Origin: Rhizobium sp. BK418
Lineage (GTDB): Bacteria; Pseudomonadota; Alphaproteobacteria; Rhizobiales; Rhizobiaceae
DNA length: 64,000 bases
Direction: 5' to 3'
Assembly: GCF_004341105.1 (NCBI RefSeq)
Contig: NZ_SLZK01000003.1
Location: 1,033,055-1,097,054, forward strand
The notes under the pieces were generated by a model, which saw only the letters and a program-made list of their open reading frames with translations, had not been told where the DNA came from and searched no databases. The position numbers and the translations under genes were made by a program. Below, one piece after another: positions 8,640-16,925 of this stretch (the first letter of the stretch is position 1; every line of letters starts with the position of its first letter).

Positions 8640-9715
8640 GCGACATCCGTATCGATGACAGGATAGACGGCGGCGAAGGGTTCAAGGCGGGTGCTGCGCC
8701 GAACGATCTATTGCGCTCGGCGCGCTTCCGGCTGGAGCGCGAGGTGCACTGGCGTCAGCTGGACGAGCTGGTGAGCCGGGCGGAGAAGGGCGGTGCGGCA
8801 ACACTCAGCTATAACGAGGTGCGCAATCTCGCCAGCGGCTACAGGCAGGCGATGAATTCGCTCTCCGTGGCCCGCGACATTTCCCTCGATCGGGCGCTGA
8901 TCGCCTATCTGGAAAGCCTCTGCGCGCGCGCCTATCTCGTCGTCTACGCACCGCAGGAAAGCCTCGGCGGCCTGATGTCCCGGGTGCTGCTCAAGGGCAT
9001 TCCGCAGGCGGTGCGCCGCTCGGCCCTGCCGCTGTTCATCGGTTTTCTCGCGCTCGTTCTCGGCGCTTTTGCCGGGTACCGGCTCTGCAGCAGCGATCCA
9101 GGCTGGTTCTACACCTTCGTGCCGCCCGAAATGGCCGATCAGCGCACGCCGGATGCCTCTGCCGATTACCTGCGCTCGACGATCTACGGCAATGAACGGC
9201 ATGAGAGCGACGGGTTGGCTGCCTTTTCGGCCTATCTCTTTTCCCACAATACAGGGATTGCGGTGCTGATCTTTGCGCTCGGCGTCTTCCTGTCGGTGCC
9301 GAGCTTCGTCCTGACCTTCTACAATGGCCTTATCCTCGGCGCGTTCTTCGCGATGTTCCATCGCAAGGGGCTGGGTTTCGACGTTTTCGGCTGGCTCTCG
9401 ATCCACGGCGTCACCGAGCTTGCAGCGATCTCCATTGCCTGCGCCGGCGGGGCGGGGCTCGGGCTCGCCGTGCTCCTGCCGGGCGGGCGAACGCGCCGGG
9501 AGGCCTTGCGTCATCAGGGGCATGATGCCGTCAAACTCGCGATCCTCGCGGCCTTGATGCTCGTCGTGGCGGCCTTTATCGAAGGTTTCCTGCGCCAGTT
9601 GGTACAGGATACAATCTGGCGGCTCGTCATCGGCTGGGGCATGGGCCTCTTTTGGGTGAGTTGGCTGCTGCTGGCCGGCCGCGAAGGCAAGTCCGAACGT
9701 GAGCCTGCGCGATGA
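8636..9715 (+). CDS. Stage II sporulation protein M-like (SpoIIM/COG1300) membrane protein
   Basis: A 359-residue protein with a soluble N-terminal helical region (about 1-120) and several membrane spans afterwards. It carries the SpoIIM family features: a conserved N...SF...FNNG-like stretch (here SVPSFVLTFYNGLILGAFF) and HGVTELAAI. In non-sporulating bacteria this family accompanies MoxR/DUF58/RDD genes. Start overlaps the DUF58 stop by 4 bases and the stop overlaps the RDD gene start by 4 bases. The function in this operon is unknown. Confidence 0.88.
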   Translation: MSDIRIDDRIDGGEGFKAGAAPNDLLRSARFRLEREVHWRQLDELVSRAEKGGAATLSYNEVRNLASGYRQAMNSLSVARDISLDRALIAYLESLCARAYLVVYAPQESLGGLMSRVLLKGIPQAVRRSALPLFIGFLALVLGAFAGYRLCSSDPGWFYTFVPPEMADQRTPDASADYLRSTIYGNERHESDGLAAFSAYLFSHNTGIAVLIFALGVFLSVPSFVLTFYNGLILGAFFAMFHRKGLGFDVFGWLSIHGVTELAAISIACAGGAGLGLAVLLPGGRTRREALRHQGHDAVKLAILAALMLVVAAFIEGFLRQLVQDTIWRLVIGWGMGLFWVSWLLLAGREGKSEREPAR

Positions 9716-10626
9716 AACAGCCGAAACAGTCAGTCCAGGACACCAAGGACAGCAGGCGCGTCGAGCAGTTCATCCCGCCGGAAGGTGTTCCGATCACTTT
9801 CGCGATCGCCTCGCTCGGAAGCCGTGTCGGCGCGCAGATCCTCGATATCATCTTCATCTTCGTTGTTTTCTTCATCGTCGGGGTCGTCGTCTATGCAGCA
9901 GGGTTGGCTTCCACGGGCACGCAGACGCTGTTCCTGTTGCTGGGCTTTTTGCTGCGCGCCCCCTATTACGCGTTGTCGGAGCTCATCTGGAACGGACGCA
10001 CACTTGGTAAACGGGTAACGGGCATTCGCGTCATCAATGCTGATGGCCGGCGCTTGACCCCACATCAGGTGACAGCCCGCAACCTGATGAAAGAGGTGGA
10101 GATATTTACGCCGGCTGTGCTCCTATTTTCGATCGGCTCGCAATCGTCATGGGAAGACGGTCTGACGGCGCTCTGGCTGCTGGTCGTCGTCATCGTCCCG
10201 CTTGCCAATCGGCGCAGGCAACGCATCGGCGACATGATCGCGGGCACGATCGTGGTCGACAATCCGCGCTCGGTGCTGCTCTCCGACCTTGTGGTGTCTT
10301 CGCCATCGACCCGATTGTTGGAGGGGACCTTCGAATTCCATCCTGAACATCTCGATATCTACGGGAGATATGAGCTGCAGACGCTGGAGGACGTGCTTCG
10401 CGATACGACGAAGACCTCCGGCGACGAAGAGATCGTCAAAATTGTGCGCACGATTACGCGAAGGATCCGCTACGAAGATCCGGTCAAGAGCGGCCAGGAG
10501 CTCATCTTCCTGAAAGACTTCTATCGCGCCCAGCGCGAGCATCTGGAGAGCCTGAAGCTGTTCGGAAAGGCGCGTGAGAACAAGTTTCACGAGCATACGA
10601 CAACAGAGGCGAAGAGGCTTGTATGA
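9712..10626 (+). CDS. RDD family membrane protein
   Basis: A 304-residue protein. Its N-terminal 170 residues form an RDD domain (the first spans begin LGSRVGAQILDIIFIF, then NGRTLGKRVTGIRV and RRRQRIGDMIAGT), a small membrane domain often fused or linked to MoxR operons. The remaining 130 residues are cytoplasmic, helical and charged. Last gene of the operon that starts at DUF805 copy 2 or DUF4129. Overlaps its neighbour by ATGA. No clear terminator was seen after it. Confidence 0.9.
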   Translation: MKQPKQSVQDTKDSRRVEQFIPPEGVPITFAIASLGSRVGAQILDIIFIFVVFFIVGVVVYAAGLASTGTQTLFLLLGFLLRAPYYALSELIWNGRTLGKRVTGIRVINADGRRLTPHQVTARNLMKEVEIFTPAVLLFSIGSQSSWEDGLTALWLLVVVIVPLANRRRQRIGDMIAGTIVVDNPRSVLLSDLVVSSPSTRLLEGTFEFHPEHLDIYGRYELQTLEDVLRDTTKTSGDEEIVKIVRTITRRIRYEDPVKSGQELIFLKDFYRAQREHLESLKLFGKARENKFHEHTTTEAKRLV

Positions 10627-10728
10627 GATGGTGTAAGTGGATTTTGCCTGCTGAACCAGTCATTACGCCCCCCAGACCCTGCAGTTCGTGTATCGCCGCC
10701 TGATAAACCTTGACTTCGAAATGTGAGT

Positions 10729-10744
10729 GTATAAGTACTTATAC
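10729..10744. promoter_or_regulatory. 16-bp perfect palindrome, likely toxin-antitoxin operator
   Basis: GTATAAGTACTTATAC is a perfect palindrome ending 9 bases before the GTG at 10754. TTGACT at 10710-10715 lies just upstream, so the palindrome would overlap or follow the promoter. Type II toxin-antitoxin operons are usually repressed by their own antitoxin at such sites. It also argues that translation starts at 10754, because a GTG at 10727 would put the operator inside the coding sequence. Confidence 0.55.
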
Positions 10745-10753
10745 GGAGCTTTG

Positions 10754-11107
10754 GTGAGTAAAGACATCATCTGGATGGGGTCGTCATTCGAGGACATCAA
10801 GGAGTTCCCGAAGGGTGCCCGCAAGCAGGCAGGTCACGACCTCAACCGTATTAAGGCCGGTTTGCCTCCTAACGACTGGAAAACTTTCTCCACGGTCGGG
10901 CCAGGTACCGCAGAGATAAGGATTAAGGACGAAGGAAACCAGTATCGAGTGTTCTACGTCGCGAAGTTTGATGACGGGATCTTCGTGTTGCATTGCTTCT
11001 CGAAGACCACCCAAAAGACCTCGCAGCATGACATTGATGTCGGCAAGAGCCGCTATAAGGCAATGAAAAAGCAAATAAGCGATAAAGCGAAAGGGAAAAC
11101 GAGATGA
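10754..11107 (+). CDS. HigB/Gp49-like RelE-superfamily toxin
   Basis: A 117-residue protein of the phage-derived Gp49-like/HigB family (DUF891): basic N-terminal helices (KEFPKGARKQAGHDL), a beta core with EIRIKDEGNQYRVFYVAKF, and HCFSKTTQKT. These are RelE-fold mRNA interferases that cleave ribosome-bound mRNA. The GTG at 10754 is preferred over GTG 10727 because a palindromic operator lies between them. The stop overlaps the antitoxin ATG by 4 bases. The toxin-before-antitoxin order is typical for HigBA. Confidence 0.85.
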   Translation: MSKDIIWMGSSFEDIKEFPKGARKQAGHDLNRIKAGLPPNDWKTFSTVGPGTAEIRIKDEGNQYRVFYVAKFDDGIFVLHCFSKTTQKTSQHDIDVGKSRYKAMKKQISDKAKGKTR

Positions 11108-11439
11108 AACCGAAGGACGACGAGATCGGTCACGTTACCCTGGCTGGTGCCAATATTTTTGAAGATCTTGGTTTTGATTCTGACGAGGCAACATCTCTTC
11201 AGGCGGAATCTGATGCCCAGATCGCTGCCTTGGTCGAAATCAAAGAAAATCTCATGACTGAAATCTCCGATTGGATTGCTGCAAGCCAGCTCAAACAGTC
11301 GGAAGCGGCGGAGAGACTGCACGTCTCTCGCCCGCGTGTGTCCGATGTGGTGAACAAGAAGGTTTCCAAATTCACTGTAGACACGCTTATCGAGATGGTT
11401 CAGCGCATCGGTAAGAAAGTACAGGTTGCGGTTGTCTAG
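11104..11439 (+). CDS. HigA/XRE-type antitoxin, helix-turn-helix
   Basis: A 111-residue XRE-family protein. A helix-turn-helix lies in the C-terminal half (LKQSEAAERLHVSRPRVSDVVN, about residues 62-84), followed by KFTVDTLIEMVQRIGKKVQVAV, the usual ending of the family that pairs with Gp49-like toxins. The N-terminal third is acidic and presumably binds the toxin. It starts inside the toxin stop codon (ATGA), so the two are translationally coupled. Expected to repress the operon through the palindrome at 10729. Confidence 0.87.
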   Translation: MKPKDDEIGHVTLAGANIFEDLGFDSDEATSLQAESDAQIAALVEIKENLMTEISDWIAASQLKQSEAAERLHVSRPRVSDVVNKKVSKFTVDTLIEMVQRIGKKVQVAVV

Positions 11440-11690
11440 GCGAGTTGCGCCGGTCCCCGCGGGAGGGCTTCCTGCTGCTGCCGCTCGCGCTGGAAATCGC
11501 AGTCCCGTTAGTTATCGATCTTCTGGCATTGGCAGGATTGCTCGTCGGCTGCTTTATCGGGCCGAGCACCTCTAGATCTCGCTCGTAAGATGTGCTGCGG
11601 GCGAAGGGACGTGCCATACCAAACTGTTGAGGAGGCCGAGGCACCGCGGTGTCCATCTTCTCCTCAGCAAGGAGAGGGTGGCCACGATGC

Positions 11691-13640
11691 CTAGCCACTG
11701 TCCCCAAGCAGCTCCCAAAGATTCACCTTCTCCGCGCGCCCTTTCACCTGCACCAGTCCCAGCGGCCGAAAGTTGAACCGGTCTGCGACTGCACCGTGGA
11801 TCGCCGCACTTCCCAGGATCGACGTGCCGAATTCCTTGTTCAATCCTTCCAGCCGCGAGGCGACGTTGATCGTGTCGCCCATGGCCGTGTATTGCTGGCG
11901 CGAGATTGCGCCGAAACTGCCGACGACGGCCGGGCCTGTGTGGAGGCCGAAGCGGGTGACGAGTTCGGGGTGGCCGTTCTCTCTGTTTTCCTCGTTCAGG
12001 CCGTCGACAGCCGCCTTCATGGCGAGCGCGCAGCGGCAGCCGTGTTCGGCGTGGTCAGCATCTTCGACCGGGGCGTTCCACATGACGAAGATCGAGTCGC
12101 CAAGATATTGAACGACGGTGCCGCCATGGCGTTCGGCGATGGTGTTGAGCAGCTCGAAATAGGCTGACAACGTATCGACCACGTCTTCGGGCGAATGCTG
12201 CTCGGATATGGTGGTGAAATCCCTGATATCGGTGAAGAGCACGGTCACTTCCTGCCGCCTTGCCTTGACCGCCTGTCCCTCGGGATTAACGATCCGCCGG
12301 ACGACTTCGCGCGGCACATAGAGGGCAAACTGGCTGATGGCGTGGCGGCTCGCGGCAAGCGCTGTCGCCAGCGTGTTGATCTCGGAGATCCAGGAATGGG
12401 CCACGGGCTTTTCGCCGAAATCGAGATCGCCGATCCGGCGAGCCTCGCCCGCAAGCCGGTAGAGAGAGCGGCTGACCATGCGGGACAAGGCGAGCGATGC
12501 GACGACGCCGGCGATCAGGAAGGCGCTCGCAATCAGCAGATTGCGGATGAGCTGCCGGTTGGCTTCCGCCACCAGATCTTCCATAGGCACGATGATGGCG
12601 GCGGCACTTCCCTTGAACAGGCCGTCGACGCTGACAGGGGCGATCTGCACGAGATGGGGCTCGCCATCGAGCGCGATGCGCGCGAGCCCGCCATTGGCAA
12701 AGGCCGGATCCTGCCGCAGCCCGTTCACGGTTTGAAGGCTCGTGTCGAAGCCGTTCGCCGTCGCCTGCATGGCGCCAGCGCGTCTCGACCAGATATCGAT
12801 GATCCTGCTCATGATGTCGGGGTCGGAATGGGCGACGAGCTCGCCGCCGGCATCGATGATATAGGCGCGGGCGCGCGGCGAGATGGCGCGCGCGTCAAGT
12901 AAGTGGCTCACGGTCAGCAGGTGTATATTGATGCCGACGATGACCTTGTTATCGTCTTTCATCGGGGCTGCGATCGTCAGCGTCGGAACACTCAGCGTTC
13001 CGGCGACATAGGGGCCGACAGAAACCGGCACGCCATCCTGAACGGCGGCCTGATACCAGGGGCGTTGGCGCGGATCGAAGGAGGCATATTCGACATCGCG
13101 CTTTTCGATGAGGCTCGCCTTGTCATCGAGAAACTCAAACGTCGAGACGGCATCCGCGCTGTCTCTGCGGGCAATCGTGCGGATGGCGAAAGACGTGCCA
13201 TCGGGTGCGGCAAGGGTGCGCCTGACATCCTGTCTTTCGGTGTTGATGACCTGCAGATAGGAGCCGTCGGGATAGCCGGCATAGACGCTCGTGGCGTTCG
13301 GCACATTGCGCAGGACTTGCAGGAAGAACTCCCGTTTTGCCTTGATATCCTGCGGTGGCGGGGAGGTGAGCTGCGGCAGGGCGGAGGCGAAGGCCACCGC
13401 CTCCATGCCGCCTTGCAGCGTATTGCGGTATCCCTCGATCAGCAGCAGGCTCATCTCGCGCATCTGCCGCGCGCCGACCTGAATGGCTGCATCGCTTCCG
13501 TGCCGAAAGGCCAACCAGATGATCGGCGTCGACGTGCACAGCAGCGATGCCACGACCAGCACGCCGAGATGCAGCCTCAGGGGTTTTGACCAGTGCACGC
13601 GATTTCCCTCGAAATGCGGACGCGTTCGACGCCGTATCAT
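11691..13640 (-). CDS. Membrane-bound class III nucleotide cyclase with Cache sensor and HAMP
   Basis: A 649-residue protein: an N-terminal span (LHLGVLVVASLLCTSTPIIWLAF), a large periplasmic double-Cache sensor region, a second span (LLIASAFLIAGVVASLALSRM), a HAMP linker, and a C-terminal class III cyclase domain (VTVLFTDIRDFTT and YLGDSIFVMWNAP give the two metal aspartates; QYTAMGDTINVASRLEG gives the transition-state region). It should convert a periplasmic small-molecule signal to cAMP or cGMP. The frame is open upstream, but MIRRRTR at 13640 gives a basic N-terminus just before the first span. No partner genes adjoin it. Confidence 0.88.
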   Translation of the reverse strand: MIRRRTRPHFEGNRVHWSKPLRLHLGVLVVASLLCTSTPIIWLAFRHGSDAAIQVGARQMREMSLLLIEGYRNTLQGGMEAVAFASALPQLTSPPPQDIKAKREFFLQVLRNVPNATSVYAGYPDGSYLQVINTERQDVRRTLAAPDGTSFAIRTIARRDSADAVSTFEFLDDKASLIEKRDVEYASFDPRQRPWYQAAVQDGVPVSVGPYVAGTLSVPTLTIAAPMKDDNKVIVGINIHLLTVSHLLDARAISPRARAYIIDAGGELVAHSDPDIMSRIIDIWSRRAGAMQATANGFDTSLQTVNGLRQDPAFANGGLARIALDGEPHLVQIAPVSVDGLFKGSAAAIIVPMEDLVAEANRQLIRNLLIASAFLIAGVVASLALSRMVSRSLYRLAGEARRIGDLDFGEKPVAHSWISEINTLATALAASRHAISQFALYVPREVVRRIVNPEGQAVKARRQEVTVLFTDIRDFTTISEQHSPEDVVDTLSAYFELLNTIAERHGGTVVQYLGDSIFVMWNAPVEDADHAEHGCRCALAMKAAVDGLNEENRENGHPELVTRFGLHTGPAVVGSFGAISRQQYTAMGDTINVASRLEGLNKEFGTSILGSAAIHGAVADRFNFRPLGLVQVKGRAEKVNLWELLGDSG

Positions 13641-13943
13641 TTGCCCTGACCTATCCGGGCTTTCCGGCCGCGCCGGATGCGCGTTCGCAACTGTTGCAGC
13701 TAACTGCTTTTTGCGACGTCGCACAAGCGATGCTTGTGGGGGACGCCGATGCGGGGCGGGCCTCACGAACTAAGTCGAAAAGGGGGGCGGCGCAGAAGAA
13801 TTCTTCTGTGGTTGTTCTTGCGCGTTACTCGCGCCAGGCGGGCAGCAATGCTAGAGATCGGTGGCCAAAACCAACGGCACCCGCCAGACTGTCAGCGCCC
13901 GCCGAGGGAGTCACAGCACGCGACCTCGTCATTCTGCGACATT
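13641..13943. other. Gene-free interval
   Basis: About 300 bases between two minus-strand genes. It must hold the promoter of the cyclase gene. I see no convincing reading frame, terminator or repeat in it. Confidence 0.4.
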
Positions 13944-14738
13944 CTAATCCAGCCTGTCCGGATCGTCGTGAGACAAATATAACGGGTCGCCCTCTCCGAA
14001 CTGGTACGCGCCCGGATGAATCTCCGCCACCTGCAGCACGGCGACATCCCCTGATGGCTTGATGTGAAGGGCGGAGAGGATGTTTGTCGCGAAGGCGCCT
14101 GTGTCTATCGCGATGCGGTTCGGGAAAATCTCGACGCGTCCGCTTGCCGTAATCGTATGCCCGTGGACGACGACCTTGCCGAAGGATTCCGGCGAATTGA
14201 GGAACTCGTCGCGGATCCACATCAGCGAATGAGAATCCTGCTCGTTCAATGGAATCCCGGGCTTCAGACCGGCATGGACGAGGATGTGGTGGTCGAGTTC
14301 GACATAGCGCTCGGCAGCGCGCAGGCAGGCTAGGTGCTCGTCGTCCATCCGGCGCCGGATCTCGTTCGGGGTGATAGGGGCTCCCCAGGGCAGGCCGTAG
14401 GAGGCCATCGTTTCGCCGCCGCCGAGATCCCACCAGTGCGCGGCGAGGGTCGCCTGGGTGGCGGGGTCGGGCTCGCCAAGCAATCGTAGGGGTATCGCAT
14501 CGTGGTTGCCACGGATCAGTTTCGATACCGGTATCTCCCGCAACGTCCTGATGACGAGATCCATCGCCGCGCGGCTTTCCGGCCCCCGGTCCATGATGTC
14601 GCCGAGGAAGACGATCCGATGCCGGATCCCTTCCTGGCGCACCTTATCGGCGATCCCTGCCAGCATCTCGCGGAGCAGGTCGGCGCGGCCATGCACATCG
14701 CCGATGGCGAATGTATGGAGTGAACCGTTTTCGGTCAT
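13944..14738 (-). CDS. PPP-type serine/threonine protein phosphatase (metallophosphoesterase)
   Basis: A 264-residue calcineurin-like phosphoesterase: GDVHGRADLL (about residues 11-20), FLGDIMDRGPESR, IRGNHD and later a VHAGL and VHGHT motif, the standard metal-binding set of PPP/bacterial diadenosine-tetraphosphatase-like enzymes. Start chosen at 14738, where GGAGGT sits 5 bases before ATG; a longer open frame upstream lacks such a site. Cytoplasmic. The substrate could be phosphoprotein or dinucleotide and cannot be told by eye. Confidence 0.88.
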   Translation of the reverse strand: MTENGSLHTFAIGDVHGRADLLREMLAGIADKVRQEGIRHRIVFLGDIMDRGPESRAAMDLVIRTLREIPVSKLIRGNHDAIPLRLLGEPDPATQATLAAHWWDLGGGETMASYGLPWGAPITPNEIRRRMDDEHLACLRAAERYVELDHHILVHAGLKPGIPLNEQDSHSLMWIRDEFLNSPESFGKVVVHGHTITASGRVEIFPNRIAIDTGAFATNILSALHIKPSGDVAVLQVAEIHPGAYQFGEGDPLYLSHDDPDRLD

Positions 14739-14977
14739 CGACACCTCCATGATGATGCCTGGTACGCGACGAGGTGTTATCAGATTCTCCGGGCATTCAT
14801 CGAATAAGAAAGGGCGGCTGATTGCCGGCCTCACCATCTTCGTCTCAGTGTCCTCATGCTAGCACAAGGGGTGTCCCGGAGATGCAGCCATCGCGCCTCC
14901 GCGAGGGAAAATGACGCATGTGCCGAGAGGGAAATAATCTCGCCGGCCCAGGGACTTGGCGGACCGGATTGCTCTGA

Positions 14978-15012
14978 TGATCCCCGGAACACGTCCGAGG
15001 ACAGGAATGAGG
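14978..15012. repeat. Solitary end-like copy of the dispersed palindromic repeat
   Basis: TGATCCCCGGAAC, then CGTCCGAGGACAGGAATGA, is nearly the same as the right end of the repeat at 44985-45213 (TTCCCCGGAACGAGTCCG, AGGACAGGAATGG). No left end or internal part is recognisable nearby, so it looks like a lone remnant. Confidence 0.5.
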
Positions 15013-15071
15013 GAGCTAGGGGCGTCTTCAATATTTCCTGACGGCGTACCGATCGGCGCCGCTGCTTCCCC

Positions 15072-16202
15072 TCACGCGGAAGCGCGCGGCTTCGTCAGGC
15101 CCTTGCCGATATTCTGCCCCGGCATTTCGATGAGATTATATCCGACCCAGGCCAGCGCGTAGACGATCGGCACGGTGATGGCGAGCGTCAGGGCCCAGCG
15201 CACCGGATCGGAGACGTTGGTTGTGCGGATCAGGTAGGCGATGACCGGCTGCATGACCATCAGATGGATGAGATAGGCGCCGAAGGACAGTTCGCCGAGA
15301 TTGTGGAAGAAGCCGTTGCCCAGAAAGGCGCCGATCGGCCTCAATCGTCTGGCGATCGGTTCCGGCAGGCGGTGGGTGTGGATGAAGGCGAAGAAGATCA
15401 GGACCAGTGTGACCCGCACGGTTTCATGCATCAGGTCGCGTTCGCCGCCGACAGGCGCCAGCACCAGCATAATGGCGATCGCCGCGAACTGGTAGGCGCG
15501 CGCCCTGTCGGTCCGCAGCGCGCCGGCCAGCAACATACCGGCGGCAAAGACGTGCATTTTCAAGGGCAGGAAGGTCGGCATCGGAAAATTGATGCCGATC
15601 CGGTTGAGGCCGGAGGCAATCACCAACCCGATGGCGGTGACGGCGACAATGCCCTTGAGCCAGCCGATGCGGCCGATCACGATCACGATGAAGGGCAGGG
15701 CGGCATAGAACTGCATTTCGAGGCCGATGCTCCAGTCGGGCAGCGCCGTCCTGTAAGCGAAATGCGGGCTGAAGCCGAAGAGGAAGGTCAGGTGCGCAAG
15801 ATAATTCGCCAGGCTGCTGTCCAGATAGCGCTCGGCGAGCTGCGGTCTGACGCCGTTGAAGCCATCGATCGCCATGCGGGCGTCGTAAAGCATGGGGCCG
15901 AGCGTCAGGGCGGCGACGAGCATCACGTAGTAGAGTGGTGCAATGCGAAAAAAGCGCCGGACCCAGAAGGTGATCCAGGTGCTGCTCGCCTCCCATGGCT
16001 CCCGGTCGCGCCGGCGCTGATAGTGGAAGACCATCAGGAAACCAGAGAGCATGATGAAGAGATCAACGCCGAGATCGGGATCGCCTATGACGGGCACCGA
16101 GAAACGGGTGAGGAGATGAGCATGACCCACAAGGACCCATAGAGCAGCCAAGCCACGCAGGCCGTCGAGGCAATCGACTCGATCGCCGACAACACTCTTC
16201 AT
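15072..16202 (-). CDS. Acyltransferase 3 family membrane protein (OafA/NodX type)
   Basis: A 376-residue multi-span membrane protein of the acyltransferase-3 family. The N-terminus has CLDGLRGLAALWVLVGHAHLL with the family's histidine, and DLGVDLFIMLSGFLMVFHY follows; about ten hydrophobic spans continue to the C-terminus. These enzymes O-acylate (usually acetylate) surface polysaccharides, Nod factors or glycolipids. ATG at 16202 is chosen because AGAGGA precedes it; an in-frame TTG lies two codons upstream. It is one of three such genes in the window, and this one neighbours the KTSC and SGNH phage-type genes. Confidence 0.88.
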   Translation of the reverse strand: MKSVVGDRVDCLDGLRGLAALWVLVGHAHLLTRFSVPVIGDPDLGVDLFIMLSGFLMVFHYQRRRDREPWEASSTWITFWVRRFFRIAPLYYVMLVAALTLGPMLYDARMAIDGFNGVRPQLAERYLDSSLANYLAHLTFLFGFSPHFAYRTALPDWSIGLEMQFYAALPFIVIVIGRIGWLKGIVAVTAIGLVIASGLNRIGINFPMPTFLPLKMHVFAAGMLLAGALRTDRARAYQFAAIAIMLVLAPVGGERDLMHETVRVTLVLIFFAFIHTHRLPEPIARRLRPIGAFLGNGFFHNLGELSFGAYLIHLMVMQPVIAYLIRTTNVSDPVRWALTLAITVPIVYALAWVGYNLIEMPGQNIGKGLTKPRASA

Positions 16203-16531
16203 GAGCAAATTCCTCTGCGTAAGGTTATGGAATTTGAGTATTTACGCGTTAAAGTAGGCGGAATGGACCATCTTTCGAGCGGTAGCACAAGTTTTTTATT
16301 GCGCTGCGGCAAGAAAAGGTGAAGCCCGAAGCGGGTGTGGACGCCGCTTTCAACCGCGATCCGATCTCTTGCATTGAAATGCGTTCGCTTCATGTTTTCC
16401 CGGGCAAAACAGCCGCATTCGCGCACGGAAATGTGAAGACAGGCGACGATCTTGCCGGGGATGAGACATAGATATGCTTGACTATGTCAGTAGGAATGTT
16501 TCCATTGTGCGACGCACCATAGGGAGCAACA
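16203..16531. other. Divergent intergenic region
   Basis: About 330 bases between the acyltransferase (minus) and KTSC (plus) genes. It must contain both promoters. The half next to the KTSC gene is more AT-rich. I see no specific operator or hairpin. Confidence 0.35.
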
Positions 16532-16792
16532 ATGGAACTCTCGTCAAAGCTCGTGAAATCCGTTGCCTACGACCCGTCGACCGGCGTGCTCGATATCGAG
16601 ATTCGCCTCAAGGGACATCGCCGTTATTTCAACGTTCCGCCTTCCGTGTATGAGAACCTGATCACGGCTACGTCGCCCGGCTGGTATTACACACGCCATA
16701 TCCGGGATGCGTTTCCGCGTTCGGCCGCCGGCGCGGAGGGCCGCCTCCGAGCACTCAAGACGATTCTCGGCCGTCGCGACCAATTTTCCTGA
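16532..16792 (+). CDS. KTSC domain protein, copy 1
   Basis: An 86-residue protein whose first 65 residues form a KTSC domain: MELSSKLVKSVAYD, then LDIEIRLKGHRRYFNVPPSVYENL and SPGWYYTRHIRD. KTSC (named from the C-terminus of lysyl-tRNA synthetase) is a small domain common in prophages and plasmids, function unknown. A second copy lies at 62014, so the two bracket all the phage-type genes in the window. AGGGAGCAAC precedes the ATG. Confidence 0.85.
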   Translation: MELSSKLVKSVAYDPSTGVLDIEIRLKGHRRYFNVPPSVYENLITATSPGWYYTRHIRDAFPRSAAGAEGRLRALKTILGRRDQFS

Positions 16793-16868
16793 TTGCGGAT
16801 AGATGGACGGAGCAGGGTATTGCCGCCCCGTCGGGAAGAACGGCTGCTCGGGCCATCGGGAAACAGCC

Positions 16869-16904
16869 GGATTTCACGCTGGCGTTTCCGACAGCGTGAA
16901 ATCC
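16869..16904. terminator. Bidirectional hairpin terminator between convergent genes
   Basis: GGATTTCACGCTG (16869-16881) pairs perfectly with CAGCGTGAAATCC (16892-16904) around a 10-base loop. It lies between the end of the KTSC gene (plus) and the end of the SGNH gene (minus), where it can stop both. No long T-run follows on either strand. Confidence 0.6.
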
Positions 16905-16925
16905 CTGCTTTGGGCGGTTTAGCTA

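Noticed and set aside
12195..13589. Open plus-strand frames opposite the Cache-cyclase gene
   Set aside because: They are antisense to a gene with clear domains and are a by-product of high GC content.
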